A stretch of 20,747 bases of DNA, from the NCBI GenBank assembly GCA_035252905.1, contig DATFCQ010000002.1, positions 1 through 20,747 of the forward strand, given 5' to 3'. This stretch comes from AP-15 sp035252905 (GTDB taxonomy: Bacteria > Pseudomonadota > Alphaproteobacteria > ATCC43930 > CGMCC-115725). Below, in pieces: positions 1-7,976 of the stretch. Positions within the stretch are counted from its first letter, which is position 1; each line of letters starts with the position of its first letter. The notes under the pieces are model-generated. The model worked only from the letters and a program-made list of their open reading frames with translations, searched no databases and was not told where the DNA came from. The position numbers and the translations under genes were made by a program.

Positions 1-1149
1 AGCGCGCAGGGCCTCGTCCGGCGTCGGCAAGTCCGCCGCGTAGGCAAGACGGACCAGCACCATCTCGGCCGCCGCAACCGGACGGGTGGCGGTCTGCACC
101 TCGGGAATGCCCTTGAGCAGGATCTGCCAGGCGCGCGCCAGAACCGGCACGGACAGGCGCTGCGCGAGCGGGCCGGCCCGGTCGCGGTCGCCTTCGGCAT
201 AGGGATCGCCGGCGCCGGCCTCGGGAGCCAGTTTCATCCGGGTCGCGAAATGGCAGAGATCGAGCAGTTCGCGCAGGACCATGACCGGGTCGGCGCCGCC
301 CTCATAGAGCTGGTCCATGCGCGTCAGCGCCTCCGCCGCCGCGCCGGACAGCGCACTCTCGAACAGGGCAAAGACCAATCCGCGATCGGCGATCCCGAGC
401 ATGTCGCGCACCGCCGCCTCGGCGATCTGCGCGCCGCACAAGGCGATCGCCTGATCCAACAGCGACAGCCCGTCGCGCACCGAGCCGTCGGCGGCGCAGG
501 CGATCAGCGACAAGGCCGCCGGCTCGATCGCGATGCCCTCCTGCTCGGCGATCTTGCGGTAATGCGGCACCAACAGGTCGAGCGGCACCCGGCGCAGGGC
601 AAAGCGCTGGCAGCGCGACAACACGGTGACCGGCACCTTGGGCAGTTCGGTCGTCGCAAACACGAATTTGACGTCGGGCGGCGGCTCTTCGAGCGTCTTT
701 AAGAGGGCGTTGAACGCCTGCCGCGACAGCATGTGCACTTCGTCGATGATGTAGACCTTGGTGCGCGCCGAGACCGGGCGGTAGCGCACCCCCTCGATCA
801 GGTCGCGGATGTCGTCGACGCCGGTGCGCGAGGCGGCGTCCATCTCGATGACGTCGACATGACGGTCCTCGGTGATCGCGCGGCACTCTTCGCAGACGCC
901 GCACGGCGTCGGGGTCGGCCCGCCTTTGCCGTCGGGGCCGACGCAATTGAGCGCGCGCGCGATGATGCGGGCGGTCGTGGTCTTGCCGACCCCGCGCACC
1001 CCGGTCAGCATGAAGGCGTGGGCGATGCGCCCGGCCGCCATCGCGTTGGCGAGCGTGCGCACCATCGCCTCCTGGCCGATCAATTCGGCGAAGGTCTGGG
1101 GCCGGTATTTTCGGGCGAGGACGCGATAGCCGCCCGCGGTTTCGCTCAT
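1..1149 (-). CDS. dnaX: DNA polymerase III subunit gamma/tau, N-terminal part (runs off the left edge)
   Basis: This is the clamp-loader ATPase of the replicative polymerase, cytoplasmic. 383 codons are visible, read from the ATG at 1149; the C-terminus lies beyond the window. The translation starts MSETAGGYRVLARKYRPQTF, the hallmark DnaX N-terminus. It has Walker A GVRGVGKT (residues 50-57), the zinc-module cysteines C69, C83, C86 and C89, Walker B IIDEVHM (D136, E137) and the SRC motif (178-180). The second AAA+ lid and the start of domain III follow. Only the N-terminal AAA+ module is certain; the tau-specific tail is not visible. No Shine-Dalgarno is seen before the ATG; the start is set by homology. 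The gene lies 19 nt downstream of the SRP RNA on the same strand, so it may be read from the ffs promoter. Confidence 0.96.
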   Translation of the reverse strand, partial: MSETAGGYRVLARKYRPQTFAELIGQEAMVRTLANAMAAGRIAHAFMLTGVRGVGKTTTARIIARALNCVGPDGKGGPTPTPCGVCEECRAITEDRHVDVIEMDAASRTGVDDIRDLIEGVRYRPVSARTKVYIIDEVHMLSRQAFNALLKTLEEPPPDVKFVFATTELPKVPVTVLSRCQRFALRRVPLDLLVPHYRKIAEQEGIAIEPAALSLIACAADGSVRDGLSLLDQAIALCGAQIAEAAVRDMLGIADRGLVFALFESALSGAAAEALTRMDQLYEGGADPVMVLRELLDLCHFATRMKLAPEAGAGDPYAEGDRDRAGPLAQRLSVPVLARAWQILLKGIPEVQTATRPVAAAEMVLVRLAYAADLPTPDEALRA

Positions 1150-1168
1150 AGGAGGGCCATGGCAAGAA

Positions 1169-1263
1169 GGAGCCCGGACGGACGACCCAGATCGACACTC
1201 GTTACGGCTGCTTCCTTCCGGACCTGGCCGGGTTGGCGAGGGACCTGTCCGCCGCCGGACTCC
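1169..1263 (-). ncRNA. ffs: 4.5S signal recognition particle RNA (small bacterial type)
   Basis: This is the RNA component of the signal recognition particle; it binds Ffh and targets membrane proteins. On the minus strand it carries the nearly invariant SRP domain IV segment CAGGTCCGGAAGGAAGCAGC (about 1209-1228) with the GGAA tetraloop and the asymmetric loop. The ends are set by a closing helix: bases 1255-1263 pair with 1169-1177 over nine pairs including one G-U. This gives a size of about 95 nt, normal for this RNA. The end positions may be off by a few bases. The gene lies just upstream of dnaX, a common neighbour of ffs in alphaproteobacteria. Confidence 0.93.
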
Positions 1264-1269
1264 CGCCCC

Positions 1270-1300
1270 ACTATATCAGGGGTCGGCGGGATCGGGGCAA
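1270..1300 (-). promoter_or_regulatory. Probable sigma70 promoter of ffs
   Basis: On the minus strand a TATAGT -10 hexamer (1275-1270) lies 6 nt before the predicted 5' end of the SRP RNA at 1263, the spacing expected for a start site. A weak TTGCCC -35 (1300-1295) is 19 nt further upstream. The -10 is convincing, the -35 is not. Confidence 0.5.
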
Positions 1301-1365
1301 GGCTCGCGGCAACGCACGGACGCAGCCGCTTGCCGGGCCGGCGCAGGCTGTGCCACTCTCTGCCG

Positions 1366-2349
1366 ATGCGACCGCCCAATTTCTATACCGCACCCGGGTT
1401 CGAGCGCGCCGGCCTCAGGCGCCGCGACGCGGAGTGGATTCGCGACCATCTTGCCCGGCCCGATAGCGTCTTTGTCCCGGTCTGGCGCCATCAGAGCCTC
1501 GTCGTCGAAGGGGGCGGCGCGCCGCGCGCGGTCCTCCTCGACGCAGAGGGGATCGCGGCGGCGCTCGGACAGGGCGGCGCCGGCGAACCGCTGCTCGAAC
1601 AGGGCGCCGTCGTCTTTCTCGGTTTCGAGGCCGAGCGCGCGCATTTCGCGCTCGATCTGTCGACCCACGAAGAGCCGCTCGGCCGGCTGCGCTCCCCGGC
1701 CCTGACGGCGAGCGCCGGGGACGCCGCCAATCCGCGCTTTGTCGATTTGCGCCGGATCGGAGCCTTGCTCGACCGCCGCGAGGGGGCTCTTCTGGCCTTC
1801 GCCCGGGCGATGTTGTTCTGGCACTCGCGTCACCGCTTCTGCGGGATCTGCGGCAGCCCGACACGGAGCGAAGAGGCCGGCCATATGCGGCGCTGCACCA
1901 GCCCCGATTGCGCGGCGATGCATTTTCCGCGCACCGACCCGGCGGTCATCATGCTGGTCAGCGACGGCGAGCGGGCGCTCCTCGGCCGCAACAAGAACTT
2001 TCCGCTGCCGGGCATGTATTCGACCCTCGCCGGCTTTGTCGAGCCCGGCGAAAGCCTCGAAGACGCGGTCGCCCGCGAAGTGCGCGAGGAGACCGGGATC
2101 GAGGTCGGGCCGGTCGTCTACCACTCCTCGCAGCCCTGGCCGTTTCCGGCCAACATCATGCTGGGCTTTCACGCGCGCGCGCTGACCACCGAGATCACGG
2201 TCGATCTCGGCGAATTGGCGGACGCGCGCTGGTTCTCGCGCGCGTTTTTGCTGTCGCACGAGGATGACGACGAGTTCCGCCTGCCGCGCCGCGATTCGAT
2301 TGCCCGCCGGCTGATCGAGGACTGGCTCGCCGGCACCATCGCCCTTTGA
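1366..2349 (+). CDS. nudC: NAD(H) pyrophosphatase / NAD-cap decapping Nudix hydrolase NudC
   Basis: It hydrolyses NADH to NMNH and AMP, and family members also remove NAD caps from RNA; cytoplasmic. The protein is 327 aa. A C4 zinc ribbon is formed by C159, C162, C177 and C182. The Nudix box spans residues 223-245 (G223, E229, R237-E238, E241-E242, G244). The NudC-specific SQPWPFP signature is at 255-261. The N-terminal domain (1-130) is the variable NudC domain. The start at ATG 1366 is chosen by family length. The frame stays open upstream to 733, but that stretch overlies dnaX and ffs and does not resemble protein. No strong ribosome binding site is seen. The gene is monocistronic and convergent with the efflux pair. 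Confidence 0.94.
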   Translation: MRPPNFYTAPGFERAGLRRRDAEWIRDHLARPDSVFVPVWRHQSLVVEGGGAPRAVLLDAEGIAAALGQGGAGEPLLEQGAVVFLGFEAERAHFALDLSTHEEPLGRLRSPALTASAGDAANPRFVDLRRIGALLDRREGALLAFARAMLFWHSRHRFCGICGSPTRSEEAGHMRRCTSPDCAAMHFPRTDPAVIMLVSDGERALLGRNKNFPLPGMYSTLAGFVEPGESLEDAVAREVREETGIEVGPVVYHSSQPWPFPANIMLGFHARALTTEITVDLGELADARWFSRAFLLSHEDDDEFRLPRRDSIARRLIEDWLAGTIAL

Positions 2350-2368
2350 TCACGGCGGAATGCGCCAC

Positions 2369-2404
2369 CCCGCGGATCAAGCCCGCGGGCTAAAGGCTTT
2401 TCCG
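2369..2404 (+). terminator. Possible terminator stem-loop after nudC
   Basis: CCCGCGG (2369-2375) and CCGCGGG (2383-2389) form a 7-bp stem with a 7-nt loop. A short TTTT follows at 2398-2401 after an 8-nt gap. It lies in the 84-bp gap between the convergent nudC and emrB genes. The T-run is short and displaced, so factor-independent function is uncertain. Confidence 0.35.
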
Positions 2405-2433
2405 CCCTACGCACCCTCGCGCCTCGTCGAGGC

Positions 2434-4056
2434 TCAATGGCGGGCGCCGCCGGTGCCGGTGAGGGCGGTGCTCTGCGGCTTTTTCGCGATTGGCATCAGC
2501 AGCAGGGCGACCGCGAAGAGGCCGCCGAGCAACAACAGCGCATCGTTGTAGGTCATCACCAATGCCTCGGTCTCGACCCGGGCGGCGAGCAGTTTCAGCG
2601 CGGCGTGGTGCGGATCGCCAGGGATCAGCGTCGCCAGCCGGCTTGTCGCCATGGTCATGAAATGCTGCACCACCGGGCGCGCCGGGTTGACCGCCTCGAT
2701 CAGCCGGTTCCAGTGGAAATGCAGTCGGTCGTTCATGACCGTATTGAGCGCCGCCAGCGAGATCGCGCCGCCGAGATCGCGCGTCAGATTGTAAAGGCCC
2801 GCGGCGTTCTTCAGCTTGGCGGGCGGGGTTGTGCCGAGCGCCAGCAGATTGGCGGGCAGATAGCAGAACATCAGCGCAAAGCCGCGCAGGGCTTGCGGCA
2901 CCAGCAGTTCGAAAAACCCGGTCTGATTGGTCAGGCCGGCGGTCAGATACATCGCTACCGCGAACAGAAAGAGGCCGATCGCCAGCATGATGCGCAGATC
3001 GAGTTCGCGCGCGATCTTGGCCGAGAACGGCGACATGACCATTTGCGCAAGCCCGGTGACGACTACCGTCAGACCGATCTGCAGGCTGTCAAAGCCGCGC
3101 ACCTGGGCGAGAAACAGCGGGATCAGATAGGTGGTCCCGTACATCCCGGTGCCAATCACAAAGGTATAGAATGAGCCGACCGCAAAATTGCGGTCGAGAA
3201 AGGCGCGCAGATCGACGATCGGCTGGCGATAGGTCAAGACGCGCCAGAAGAACAGGGTCGCGGCGATGCCCGATATGACGGCCGCGACGCGGATCGTCTC
3301 GTCGGACAGCCAATCCCAGCGCGGCCCCTCTTCGATCGCGTATTCGAGGCAGCCGAGGAACAGCGCCATCAGAATGAGGCCGATGGTATCGAAACCGCGC
3401 AACAGCGAGGAATCGGGCCTGTCGATGTCGATCGTGAACCATACCGTCGCGGCGACGGCGATCCCGGGCACAATGTTGACCAGGAACAGCCAGTGCCACG
3501 AGAAGGTGTCGGTCAGAAAGCCGCCGATCGTCGGACCCAAGGTCGAGGACAGGTTCAGGATCAATGAGATGATCACCATCAGCGTGGCCAGCCGCGGCCC
3601 GCGGAACTTGGTGTAGACGACGGGAAACACCGAGGGCGAGATGGCGCCGCCGCAAAAGCCCTGCATGGCGCGGTAGAGGATCATCTGGTTGAGATTGGTC
3701 GCGGTCGCGCACAAGGCGCTGGCCCCGGTAAAGCCGAGCGCCGCGACGACGAACAATACGCGCGTCGACATCACCCGCGCCAGGGTGCCGGACAAGGGCA
3801 GCATGATGACGTCGGCGATCAGATAGGCGGTCTGGATCCAGCTGATCTCGTCGACGCTGGCCGACAATCCGCCCTGGATCTGGGTCAACGAGCTGGTGAC
3901 GATCTGGACGTCCATGATCGCCATGAACAGGCCGAAGACCATCGCCAGGACGCCGATCCAGTCGCGCAGGCGCGGCTCCGGCACCGCCGCCGGCGGCGGG
4001 CTCGGCGCCGCCGCAGCCGGCGGCCGTTTTTGCGCGAGGACGGGCGCTTCGCTCAT
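2434..4056 (-). CDS. emrB: MFS multidrug efflux transporter, DHA2 (EmrB/QacA) family
   Basis: This is an inner-membrane proton-driven drug exporter of 540 aa, the usual size for 14-helix DHA2 members. After a soluble Pro/Ala-rich leader (residues 1-30) come the first helix (GVLAMVFGLFMAIMDVQIV) with the family's MD-x2-IV motif and the WIQTAYLIADVIMLPLSG segment. A motif-C-like run follows in helix 5, then alternating hydrophobic helices to about residue 530. It starts 6 nt after the stop of the EmrA-like gene, so the two are co-transcribed and probably assemble into a tripartite pump with an outer-membrane TolC-type channel, which is not in the window. Substrate cannot be inferred. The gene symbol is by family resemblance. 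Confidence 0.92.
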   Translation of the reverse strand: MSEAPVLAQKRPPAAAAPSPPPAAVPEPRLRDWIGVLAMVFGLFMAIMDVQIVTSSLTQIQGGLSASVDEISWIQTAYLIADVIMLPLSGTLARVMSTRVLFVVAALGFTGASALCATATNLNQMILYRAMQGFCGGAISPSVFPVVYTKFRGPRLATLMVIISLILNLSSTLGPTIGGFLTDTFSWHWLFLVNIVPGIAVAATVWFTIDIDRPDSSLLRGFDTIGLILMALFLGCLEYAIEEGPRWDWLSDETIRVAAVISGIAATLFFWRVLTYRQPIVDLRAFLDRNFAVGSFYTFVIGTGMYGTTYLIPLFLAQVRGFDSLQIGLTVVVTGLAQMVMSPFSAKIARELDLRIMLAIGLFLFAVAMYLTAGLTNQTGFFELLVPQALRGFALMFCYLPANLLALGTTPPAKLKNAAGLYNLTRDLGGAISLAALNTVMNDRLHFHWNRLIEAVNPARPVVQHFMTMATSRLATLIPGDPHHAALKLLAARVETEALVMTYNDALLLLGGLFAVALLLMPIAKKPQSTALTGTGGARH

Positions 4057-4062
4057 CGAGCG

Positions 4063-5154
4063 TCAATGCGCCGGTTCGGCTGCGGCGGCGCCGATCGGCC
4101 CGCCGATCGATCCCTGGGCCTCGCGCAGCGCCTCGGTGCGGGTGTCGATGGTGACTGTGACCGACAGCCCGGGGCGCAACAAATGGGCGAGCGGCCCCGC
4201 CTCCGGCAGGGCGATCCGCACCGGCACGCGCTGGACGATCTTGGTGAAATTGCCGGTGGCGTTGTCGGGCGGCAATAGGCTGAACTGGGCGCCGCTGCCC
4301 GGCGCGAAGCTTTCGACCCGACCCTTCAGGACCTGCCCGGGATAGGCGTCGACCGTAACCTCGGCGGGTTCGCCGGGCCGCATCCAGGTCAATTGGGTTT
4401 CCTTGAAATTGGCGGTGACATAGACCTGCGGCAGCGGCACCAAGGACAGCAATTGCGTCCCCGGCTGGACGTATTGGCCGATCTGCCCGGCGCGGTTGCC
4501 GGCAACCCCCGCGACCGGCGCCCGGATCACCGTGTGGGCGAGGTCGTTCCGGGCGAGGCGCAAAGCAGCGCGGGCCTGGTTGAGCTTGGCCTCCTCCTCG
4601 CGCTGCTCGGAGCGCAACACGGCGAGCTGATCCTGCTGCGCAGTGACCGCCGCGCGGCTCTTGTTGAGCGCCGCCGCCGCCTTGGCGGCGTCGTCCTGGG
4701 CCTGCTCGAAGCGCTGGCGGCTGGCGAAATCGCTGGTCATCAGCATCTGATAGCGCCGGTAATCGGCCTGCATGCGGGTGAGGTCGGCGGTGGCCGCCTC
4801 TACGTCCGCTTTGGCCTGAGCGATCATCGCCTGCTGCAACGTGATCCGGTCGCTGTAGGTGGCGACCGTAGCCTGTTCGCTGGCGACCGCGGCTGCGGCC
4901 TGGGCGGCCCTGGCGGCATAGTCGCCGTCGTCGATGACGAACAGGACCTGCCCGGCCTTGACCCGCTCGTTGTCGGCGACCCGCACCTCCTTGATGTAGC
5001 CGGCGACCTTCGGGCTGATCACCGAGACGTCGCTCGCCACATAGGCGTCGTCGGTCGATTCGAGAAAGCGCCAGTCGGTCCACCAATACCAGAACCCGAC
5101 CGCGCCCAGCGCGATCACAATAACAGGCAGGACCAGCAACAGCTTTCTACGCAT
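4063..5154 (-). CDS. emrA: HlyD/EmrA-type periplasmic membrane fusion protein
   Basis: This is the adaptor subunit of the efflux pump, anchored in the inner membrane and linking EmrB to an outer-membrane channel. It is 363 aa. One N-terminal transmembrane anchor (about residues 4-24) precedes ESTDDAYVASDVSVISPKVA, the typical EmrA beta-barrel/lipoyl start. Then comes a long Ala/Gln/Glu-rich coiled-coil hairpin (about 80-190), the second lipoyl half (VIRAPVAGVAGNRAGQIGQY) and a beta-barrel with NFKETQLTWMRPGEPAEVTV. The ATG at 5154 is preferred over an adjacent GTG at 5157; a weak GAGCGG lies upstream. It is the first gene of the emrAB operon, divergent from the TetR gene, with the operator palindrome in its leader. 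Confidence 0.92.
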   Translation of the reverse strand: MRRKLLLVLPVIVIALGAVGFWYWWTDWRFLESTDDAYVASDVSVISPKVAGYIKEVRVADNERVKAGQVLFVIDDGDYAARAAQAAAAVASEQATVATYSDRITLQQAMIAQAKADVEAATADLTRMQADYRRYQMLMTSDFASRQRFEQAQDDAAKAAAALNKSRAAVTAQQDQLAVLRSEQREEEAKLNQARAALRLARNDLAHTVIRAPVAGVAGNRAGQIGQYVQPGTQLLSLVPLPQVYVTANFKETQLTWMRPGEPAEVTVDAYPGQVLKGRVESFAPGSGAQFSLLPPDNATGNFTKIVQRVPVRIALPEAGPLAHLLRPGLSVTVTIDTRTEALREAQGSIGGPIGAAAAEPAH

Positions 5155-5175
5155 CACTACAATGCCGCTCGAAAA

Positions 5176-5206
5176 AAGATTGAACTGAACCGTTCAGTTC
5201 AATCTT
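5176..5206. promoter_or_regulatory. 31-bp perfect palindrome, probable TetR-family operator
   Basis: The left arm AAGATTGAACTGAAC (5176-5190) and right arm GTTCAGTTCAATCTT (5192-5206) are exact inverted repeats around a single central C. Inside each arm the pentamer TGAAC (or GTTCA) occurs twice in tandem, giving nested half-sites. It lies 22 bp from the emrA start and 51 bp from the tetR start, the expected place for autoregulation by the divergent repressor. Repressor binding is inferred. Confidence 0.88.
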
Positions 5207-5257
5207 GCGGCAGCATGCAAGTGCGGCTAAAGAGTGTCAAGCGGAAGAGGAGCCATG

Positions 5258-5881
5258 ATGCCGCCGATCCACGAGGTCGAGGCCGGCGGGAAGGTCGAAA
5301 GCATTCTCGCCGCAGCCAAAGAAAGCTTTCTCGCGCGCGGCTTCGGAGCGGTCAGCATGGATGCGATCGCGCGCGCGGCCGCCGTGTCCAAGGCTACCGT
5401 CTACGCCCATTTCACCAGCAAGGAGGAGCTTTTCGGCGCGGTGATCGGGCGCGAATGCGAGCGCCGCTTTGCCGACTTCTCGGCGCACGAGCTCGACCCG
5501 CAGGATCTTGTCTCTTCGCTCTCCGTGCTCGGCCGCCGCTTTCTCGAACTGATCCTGTCGCCCGACGCGATCGCCTTGCACCGCATCATCCTCGGCGAGG
5601 TCACCCGTTTTCCGATGCTGGGCGCGGTGTTCTGGCATGCCGGACCCGAGCGCAACCTGGCGCAGATCGAGGCCTTCCTGCGCCGCGCCGCCGCCGCCGG
5701 CGCGCTTAACCTCGGCGACGCGCGGCTCGCCGCCGAGCAGTTCGTCGGGTTGGTGCGCGGCGAGACCCAGTTGCGGCACCTGCTGCAGCTTGAAGCCGCG
5801 TCCGACCCGGCGGCGATCGCCGCCGCCGCCGAGGCCGCCGTCGCCACCTTCCTGCGCGCCTTCCGGCCGGGGCGGCAGTAA
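5258..5881 (+). CDS. TetR/AcrR-family transcriptional repressor of the adjacent efflux operon
   Basis: This is a one-component ligand-responsive repressor of about 207 aa, the normal family length. The N-terminal helix-turn-helix is clear: ILAAAKESFLARGFGAVSMD, then AIARAAAVSKATVYAHFTSK and EELF. A helical C-terminal ligand and dimer domain follows, with a TetR_C-like block ending in VATFLRAFRPG. Two adjacent ATGs (5255, 5258) and an upstream GTG (5234) are possible. GAGGAG at 5247-5252 is best spaced for 5258. It is divergent from emrAB, with the palindrome between them, so it most likely controls both itself and the pump. The ligand is unknown. Confidence 0.92.
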   Translation: MPPIHEVEAGGKVESILAAAKESFLARGFGAVSMDAIARAAAVSKATVYAHFTSKEELFGAVIGRECERRFADFSAHELDPQDLVSSLSVLGRRFLELILSPDAIALHRIILGEVTRFPMLGAVFWHAGPERNLAQIEAFLRRAAAAGALNLGDARLAAEQFVGLVRGETQLRHLLQLEAASDPAAIAAAAEAAVATFLRAFRPGRQ

Positions 5882-5893
5882 GGGTCGCGGATC

Positions 5894-5992
5894 GCCCTCA
5901 CCCGCCTCGCTCCGCTCGGCATCCTCTCCCGCATTGCGGGAGAGGGGGGACCAGCCCGCCCTATGTTTTACCGGGGGCTGGTGGGTGAGGGC
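5894..5992. repeat. REP/BIME-like palindromic element, copy 1 (99 bp)
   Basis: Exact 10-bp terminal inverted repeats GCCCTCACCC (5894-5903) and GGGTGAGGGC (5983-5992) enclose a hairpin of CCTCTCCCGC (5923-5932), loop ATT and GCGGGAGAGG (5936-5945). It fills the gap between the convergent tetR and DUF427 stop codons. A related element lies at 15834-15910. Confidence 0.8.
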
Positions 5993-5997
5993 CGGTC

Positions 5998-6855
5998 CTA
6001 CGGCCGCATCACCGGCCCGCGCAGGTCGGGGACGGTTGCCGCCTTCTCCGTCCACTCCGGCGACCACGGCGTCAGCGGCCGCGGCACCGCCGCCCCGTCG
6101 ACCCGGATTTCGTCCACGCGCTCGTTGAAAAAGGCGAGATGACCCTTGATCTTCGGGCATTCCGCGATCGGCTCGGGATAGCTCCACACGATGTCCTCGA
6201 ACACCCGGTCGCCGATCCTCGCCGACCAGTAGCGCGCCTTGCCCTTGTAGGGACAGGCGGTGCGCTTCTCGCTCGGCACCAAGAGGTCCATGCGCACATC
6301 CTCGGGCGGGATGTAGTAGCGGGTCGGCAGCCGCGTCTCGAACAGAAAGCGCGCGCGCTGCGTCAGGGCGACGGTCTCGCCGCCGAGGATGATTTCGACC
6401 TGGCGCGACGATGCGACGACGTCGACCCGCTTGTAGGGATCGCGCGGGTGGACAAAGATCTCCTCGTCCTCCTCGTACCAGTGGTCGACGCGGTCCCAGT
6501 AGAAGGCGACAAAATCCCGGATCGCCGCGACCTCGGCAAACGGCTCGGGATAGGCCCAGACCGCGTTTTCGGCGGTACGGCCGCCGGCCGCGATCGTCCA
6601 ATAGGAGGCCGTCCCCTTATAGGGACAAAAGGTGTGATGGTCGCTCGGCCGCAACAGATCCATCCGCACATCCGCGCGCGGAAAGTAATAGACCGGCAGA
6701 TGCCGCGTCTCGAACAGCAGATGCGCCCTGGTGCTGTCGGCGATAAAGGCGTCGTTGAACGCGACGCGCACGCGCCGCGGCGAGGGCTCGAAGGTGATGC
6801 GATAGTCGGGATTGGCCGCGAACCCGGACTCGCGCGTTTCGCTCGATGCCGCCAT
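5998..6855 (-). CDS. Tandem DUF427 domain protein
   Basis: The protein is 285 aa with two copies of the DUF427 (NTP_transf_9-type beta fold) domain, whose biochemical role is not established. The copies are offset by 124 residues: FET at 48-50 and 172-174, VRMDLL in both, CPYKG at 77-81 and 201-205, then YW, and AYPEP/SYPEP followed by a D-x-V-x-F-type end. The start at ATG 6855 is well supported by AAGGAGGACC at 6861-6870, which discards a 46-codon upstream extension of the frame. The C-terminal tail (about 255-285) is Pro-rich and follows the second domain. It is divergent from the dehalogenase-like gene with 88 bp between starts, so a shared promoter region is possible. No signal peptide is seen, so it is probably cytoplasmic. 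Confidence 0.9.
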   Translation of the reverse strand: MAASSETRESGFAANPDYRITFEPSPRRVRVAFNDAFIADSTRAHLLFETRHLPVYYFPRADVRMDLLRPSDHHTFCPYKGTASYWTIAAGGRTAENAVWAYPEPFAEVAAIRDFVAFYWDRVDHWYEEDEEIFVHPRDPYKRVDVVASSRQVEIILGGETVALTQRARFLFETRLPTRYYIPPEDVRMDLLVPSEKRTACPYKGKARYWSARIGDRVFEDIVWSYPEPIAECPKIKGHLAFFNERVDEIRVDGAAVPRPLTPWSPEWTEKAATVPDLRGPVMRP

Positions 6856-6943
6856 GATCGGGTCCTCCTTTGACGTCGGTCCCCCTGCCGGAGGATAGTG
6901 GAACCGCCGGCCGGTCGGCCAGAGGGCTCGCGCGGAGGAAGAC

Positions 6944-7831
6944 ATGTTCGAGGGGTTCACCGAGACCGAAATCGCCACCAGCGGGGCGCGCATTCATCTG
7001 CGCCACGGCGGCGACGGGCCGCCCCTATTGCTGTTGCACGGCAATCCGCTGACGCATGTGTCCTGGCACAAGATCGCCCCGCGCCTCGCCCGCCATTTTC
7101 ACGTCGTCGCCGCCGATCTGCGCGGCTACGGCGACAGCGTCGGTCCCGAGGGCGGCGGCGAGAACCACGCCAATTATTCGTTCCGCGCGATGGCGCAGGA
7201 CCAGGTCGAGGTCATGGAACGGCTCGGCTATCGCGAATTCTTCGCCGCCGGGCACGACCGCGGGGCGCGCACGGTCCACCGCATGGGACTCGACCACCCG
7301 GACCGGGTGCGCCGCGCCGCGGTCATCGACATCCTGCCGAACCATCACATCTGGACGCACGCCTCGAAGGACTGGGCGCTCAAATCCTGGCACTGGCTGT
7401 TCATGGCCCAACCTTACGACCTGCCCGAGCGGATGATGGCCGGGGTGCCGGCGCAGTGGTTCATGGAGCGCAAATTGTCAAAGCCCGGCATCGGTCTCGG
7501 CTTTTTCGACCCCGCCGCCTTTGCCGAATATGTGCGCTGCTTCAGCTGGAAGACGATCCGCGGCTCGTGCGAGGACTACCGCGCCTGCGCGACCTGCGAT
7601 CTCGACATGGACAGCGCCGATCACGCCGCCGGCCGCCGGGTCGAATGCCCGCTCCTGGTCGTGTGGGGCGCCAGAAGCCACACCGGCACCGTCCATGGCG
7701 ACGTGCTCGCGGTGTGGCGCCGTTATGCGGCAAACGCCGAGGGCGGCCCGATCGATTGCGGCCATTACGTCCCGGAAGAAGCGCCCGACGAGACCTATGA
7801 TTGGCTGATGCGGCACTTCGCGGGAGAGTGA
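6944..7831 (+). CDS. Alpha/beta hydrolase, fluoroacetate/haloacetate dehalogenase-like
   Basis: The protein is 295 aa, the normal size of haloacetate dehalogenases, which displace halide from 2-haloacids to give glycolate. The oxyanion region is HGNP (32-35). The nucleophile elbow GHDRGAR gives D105 as nucleophile, with R106 and R109 as the carboxylate-binding arginines. D129 (in VIDILP) and H274 (in CGHYVPEEAPD) complete the triad. H150-W151 and Y212 (in EDYRA) match the halide pocket of characterised fluoroacetate dehalogenases. The two lid tyrosines of epoxide hydrolases are not evident. The start at ATG 6944 has GGAGGAAG just upstream. It is monocistronic. Fluoride-releasing activity is inferred; related enzymes may prefer chloroacetate or other esters. 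Confidence 0.85.
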   Translation: MFEGFTETEIATSGARIHLRHGGDGPPLLLLHGNPLTHVSWHKIAPRLARHFHVVAADLRGYGDSVGPEGGGENHANYSFRAMAQDQVEVMERLGYREFFAAGHDRGARTVHRMGLDHPDRVRRAAVIDILPNHHIWTHASKDWALKSWHWLFMAQPYDLPERMMAGVPAQWFMERKLSKPGIGLGFFDPAAFAEYVRCFSWKTIRGSCEDYRACATCDLDMDSADHAAGRRVECPLLVVWGARSHTGTVHGDVLAVWRRYAANAEGGPIDCGHYVPEEAPDETYDWLMRHFAGE

Positions 7832-7849
7832 GGGGCCATCGCTCTCCTC

Positions 7850-7877
7850 TTCACAACGACGCTAAAATTGCCATATT
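7850..7877 (+). promoter_or_regulatory. Possible promoter of the PLP-dependent dehydratase gene
   Basis: TTCACA (7850-7855) and CATATT (7872-7877) are separated by 16 bp, in a locally AT-richer stretch between the hydrolase stop and the dehydratase start. Matches to the sigma70 consensus are 5/6 and 4/6. Confidence 0.35.
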
Positions 7878-7976
7878 CGCATCGCATGATCGGCGGCAGA
7901 GGCAAGCGAACCATCGCCGCGAGGAGCTGACGCCTGCAGATCTCCTGCAAAAACAGGCGGAACAGGCGGAGGGAGA

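Noticed and set aside
1146..1160. Four-codon frame (MALL) overlapping the dnaX start in an ATGA arrangement
   Set aside because: There is no ribosome binding site and it is too short to distinguish from chance.
302..1198. Minus-strand ORF of 298 aa across dnaX
   Set aside because: It is Arg-rich shadow in another frame; the real DnaX frame is open from 1149 to the window edge and shows all motifs.
733..1365. Upstream extension of the nudC frame
   Set aside because: It runs over dnaX and the SRP RNA and has low-complexity, Asp/Arg/Ala-rich translation typical of an antisense shadow; NudC homology begins at ATG 1366.
3089..5086. Long minus-strand ORF of 665 aa across emrA/emrB
   Set aside because: Arg/Gly/Ala-rich out-of-frame translation of two well-supported genes; no recognisable domain.
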